Shown: positions 5,985 to 6,105 of the stretch, piece by piece
Position numbering within the stretch: position 1 is the first letter of the stretch
Layout: every line of letters begins with the position of its first letter
Origin: Bacillota bacterium
GTDB lineage: Bacteria; Bacillota; Clostridia; Peptostreptococcales; Natronincolaceae
Reading direction: 5' to 3'
NCBI GenBank assembly: GCA_023387935.1
Contig: JAEWHG010000211.1
Location: forward strand, 1-6,105
DNA: 6,105 nt
The notes under the pieces: generated by a model
Seen by the model: only the letters and a program-made list of their open reading frames with translations
Told to the model about the DNA's origin: nothing
Database searches by the model: none
Position numbers and translations under genes: made by a program

Positions 5985-5998
5985 GGTCTTTGAAAACT
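5985..5998 (+). promoter_or_regulatory. boxA antitermination element of the rRNA leader
   Basis: GGTCTTTGAAAACT, continued by AAACAG, matches the boxA-containing leader that precedes 16S in Bacillus and Clostridia (TCTTTGAAAACTAAACA). In the RNA it is the known binding site of NusB-NusE (S10), which helps polymerase read through the untranslated rRNA operon. The position between P2 and 16S fits. Confidence 0.82.
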
Positions 5999-6032
5999 AA
6001 ACAGTATAGATTTAAGCCAGCATAAATTTTAA

Positions 6033-6070
6033 TCCATTTTTAAAAAATGGAACCCGCAATTTTAAATTGC
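6033..6070 (+). repeat. Two inverted repeats in the 16S leader
   Basis: TCCATTTTT (6033-6041) is complementary to AAAAATGGA (6043-6051), and GCAATTT (6056-6062) to AAATTGC (6064-6070). They are separated by ACCC. Both are A+T-rich with little room for a loop, so only the outer pairs are likely to form. They lie just before mature 16S, where the 5' side of the pre-16S processing stem is expected. Its partner would lie downstream of 16S, outside the window. Confidence 0.5.
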
Positions 6071-6082
6071 AACAAACAATTT

Positions 6083-6105
6083 TTATTTAAGAGTTTGATC
6101 CTGGC
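6083..6105 (+). rRNA. rrs: 16S ribosomal RNA (5' end only)
   Basis: AGAGTTTGATCCTGGC (6090-6105) is the near-universal start of bacterial 16S rRNA (E. coli positions 8-23). Counting back seven bases puts the mature 5' end near 6083, uncertain by a few bases. The preceding TTATTTA resembles the 5' end of clostridial 16S. Only about 23 bases are present and the gene continues beyond the right edge. The promoters and boxA upstream agree with this call. Confidence 0.95.

Overview
This window is a compact stretch of core chromosome from a very A+T-rich, low-GC Gram-positive bacterium. The best fit is an anaerobic member of the Clostridia, perhaps Peptostreptococcales/Tissierellales. The evidence is the codon usage, strong AAGGGGG-type Shine-Dalgarno sites, a GyrB without the large insert found in Gram-negative enzymes, and a Firmicutes-type rRNA leader (TCTTTGAAAACTAAACA). 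The gene order gyrB-gyrA-rsbV-rsbW-sigB-16S matches what I remember of the origin-proximal region of Clostridioides difficile. The GyrA sequence differs from C. difficile as I recall it, so I read this as a relative and do not name a species. Every gene is on the + strand.

Layout: bases 1-1553 hold the last ~516 codons of gyrB, whose 5' end lies outside the window. gyrA (1569-4016) follows after 15 bases and closes with a strong rho-independent terminator (4017-4054). A 221-base gap then carries a promoter at 4121-4147 that reads both as a sigma-B site and as an extended -10 sigma-A site. It precedes the overlapping three-gene stress-sigma operon rsbV (4238-4564), rsbW (4561-4989) and sigB (4989-5801), which ends in a second terminator (5801-5830). 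Only two bases later begins the control region of an rRNA operon. It has two near-consensus promoters (5833-5861 and 5917-5945), small 5' hairpins, a boxA antitermination element (5985-5998), leader inverted repeats, and the first ~23 bases of 16S rRNA at the right edge.

How the parts work together: GyrB and GyrA form DNA gyrase (A2B2), which introduces negative supercoils. RsbV, RsbW and SigB form a partner-switching module. RsbW binds and silences SigB, and it phosphorylates RsbV on Ser59. Unphosphorylated RsbV captures RsbW and frees SigB. The sigma-B-like site upstream of rsbV suggests positive autoregulation. No RsbV-P phosphatase is encoded here, so the stress input must be elsewhere. 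Terminators on both sides insulate this module from gyrase and rRNA transcription.

I found no mobile element, CRISPR array, tRNA or clearly new system. The points most worth a second look are the dual-readable sigB operon promoter, Asn in place of the usual Asp in the GyrB EGDSAGG motif, a cysteine/histidine cluster at the ATP pocket of RsbW, and the SigB start codon, where ribosome-site and homology evidence disagree.
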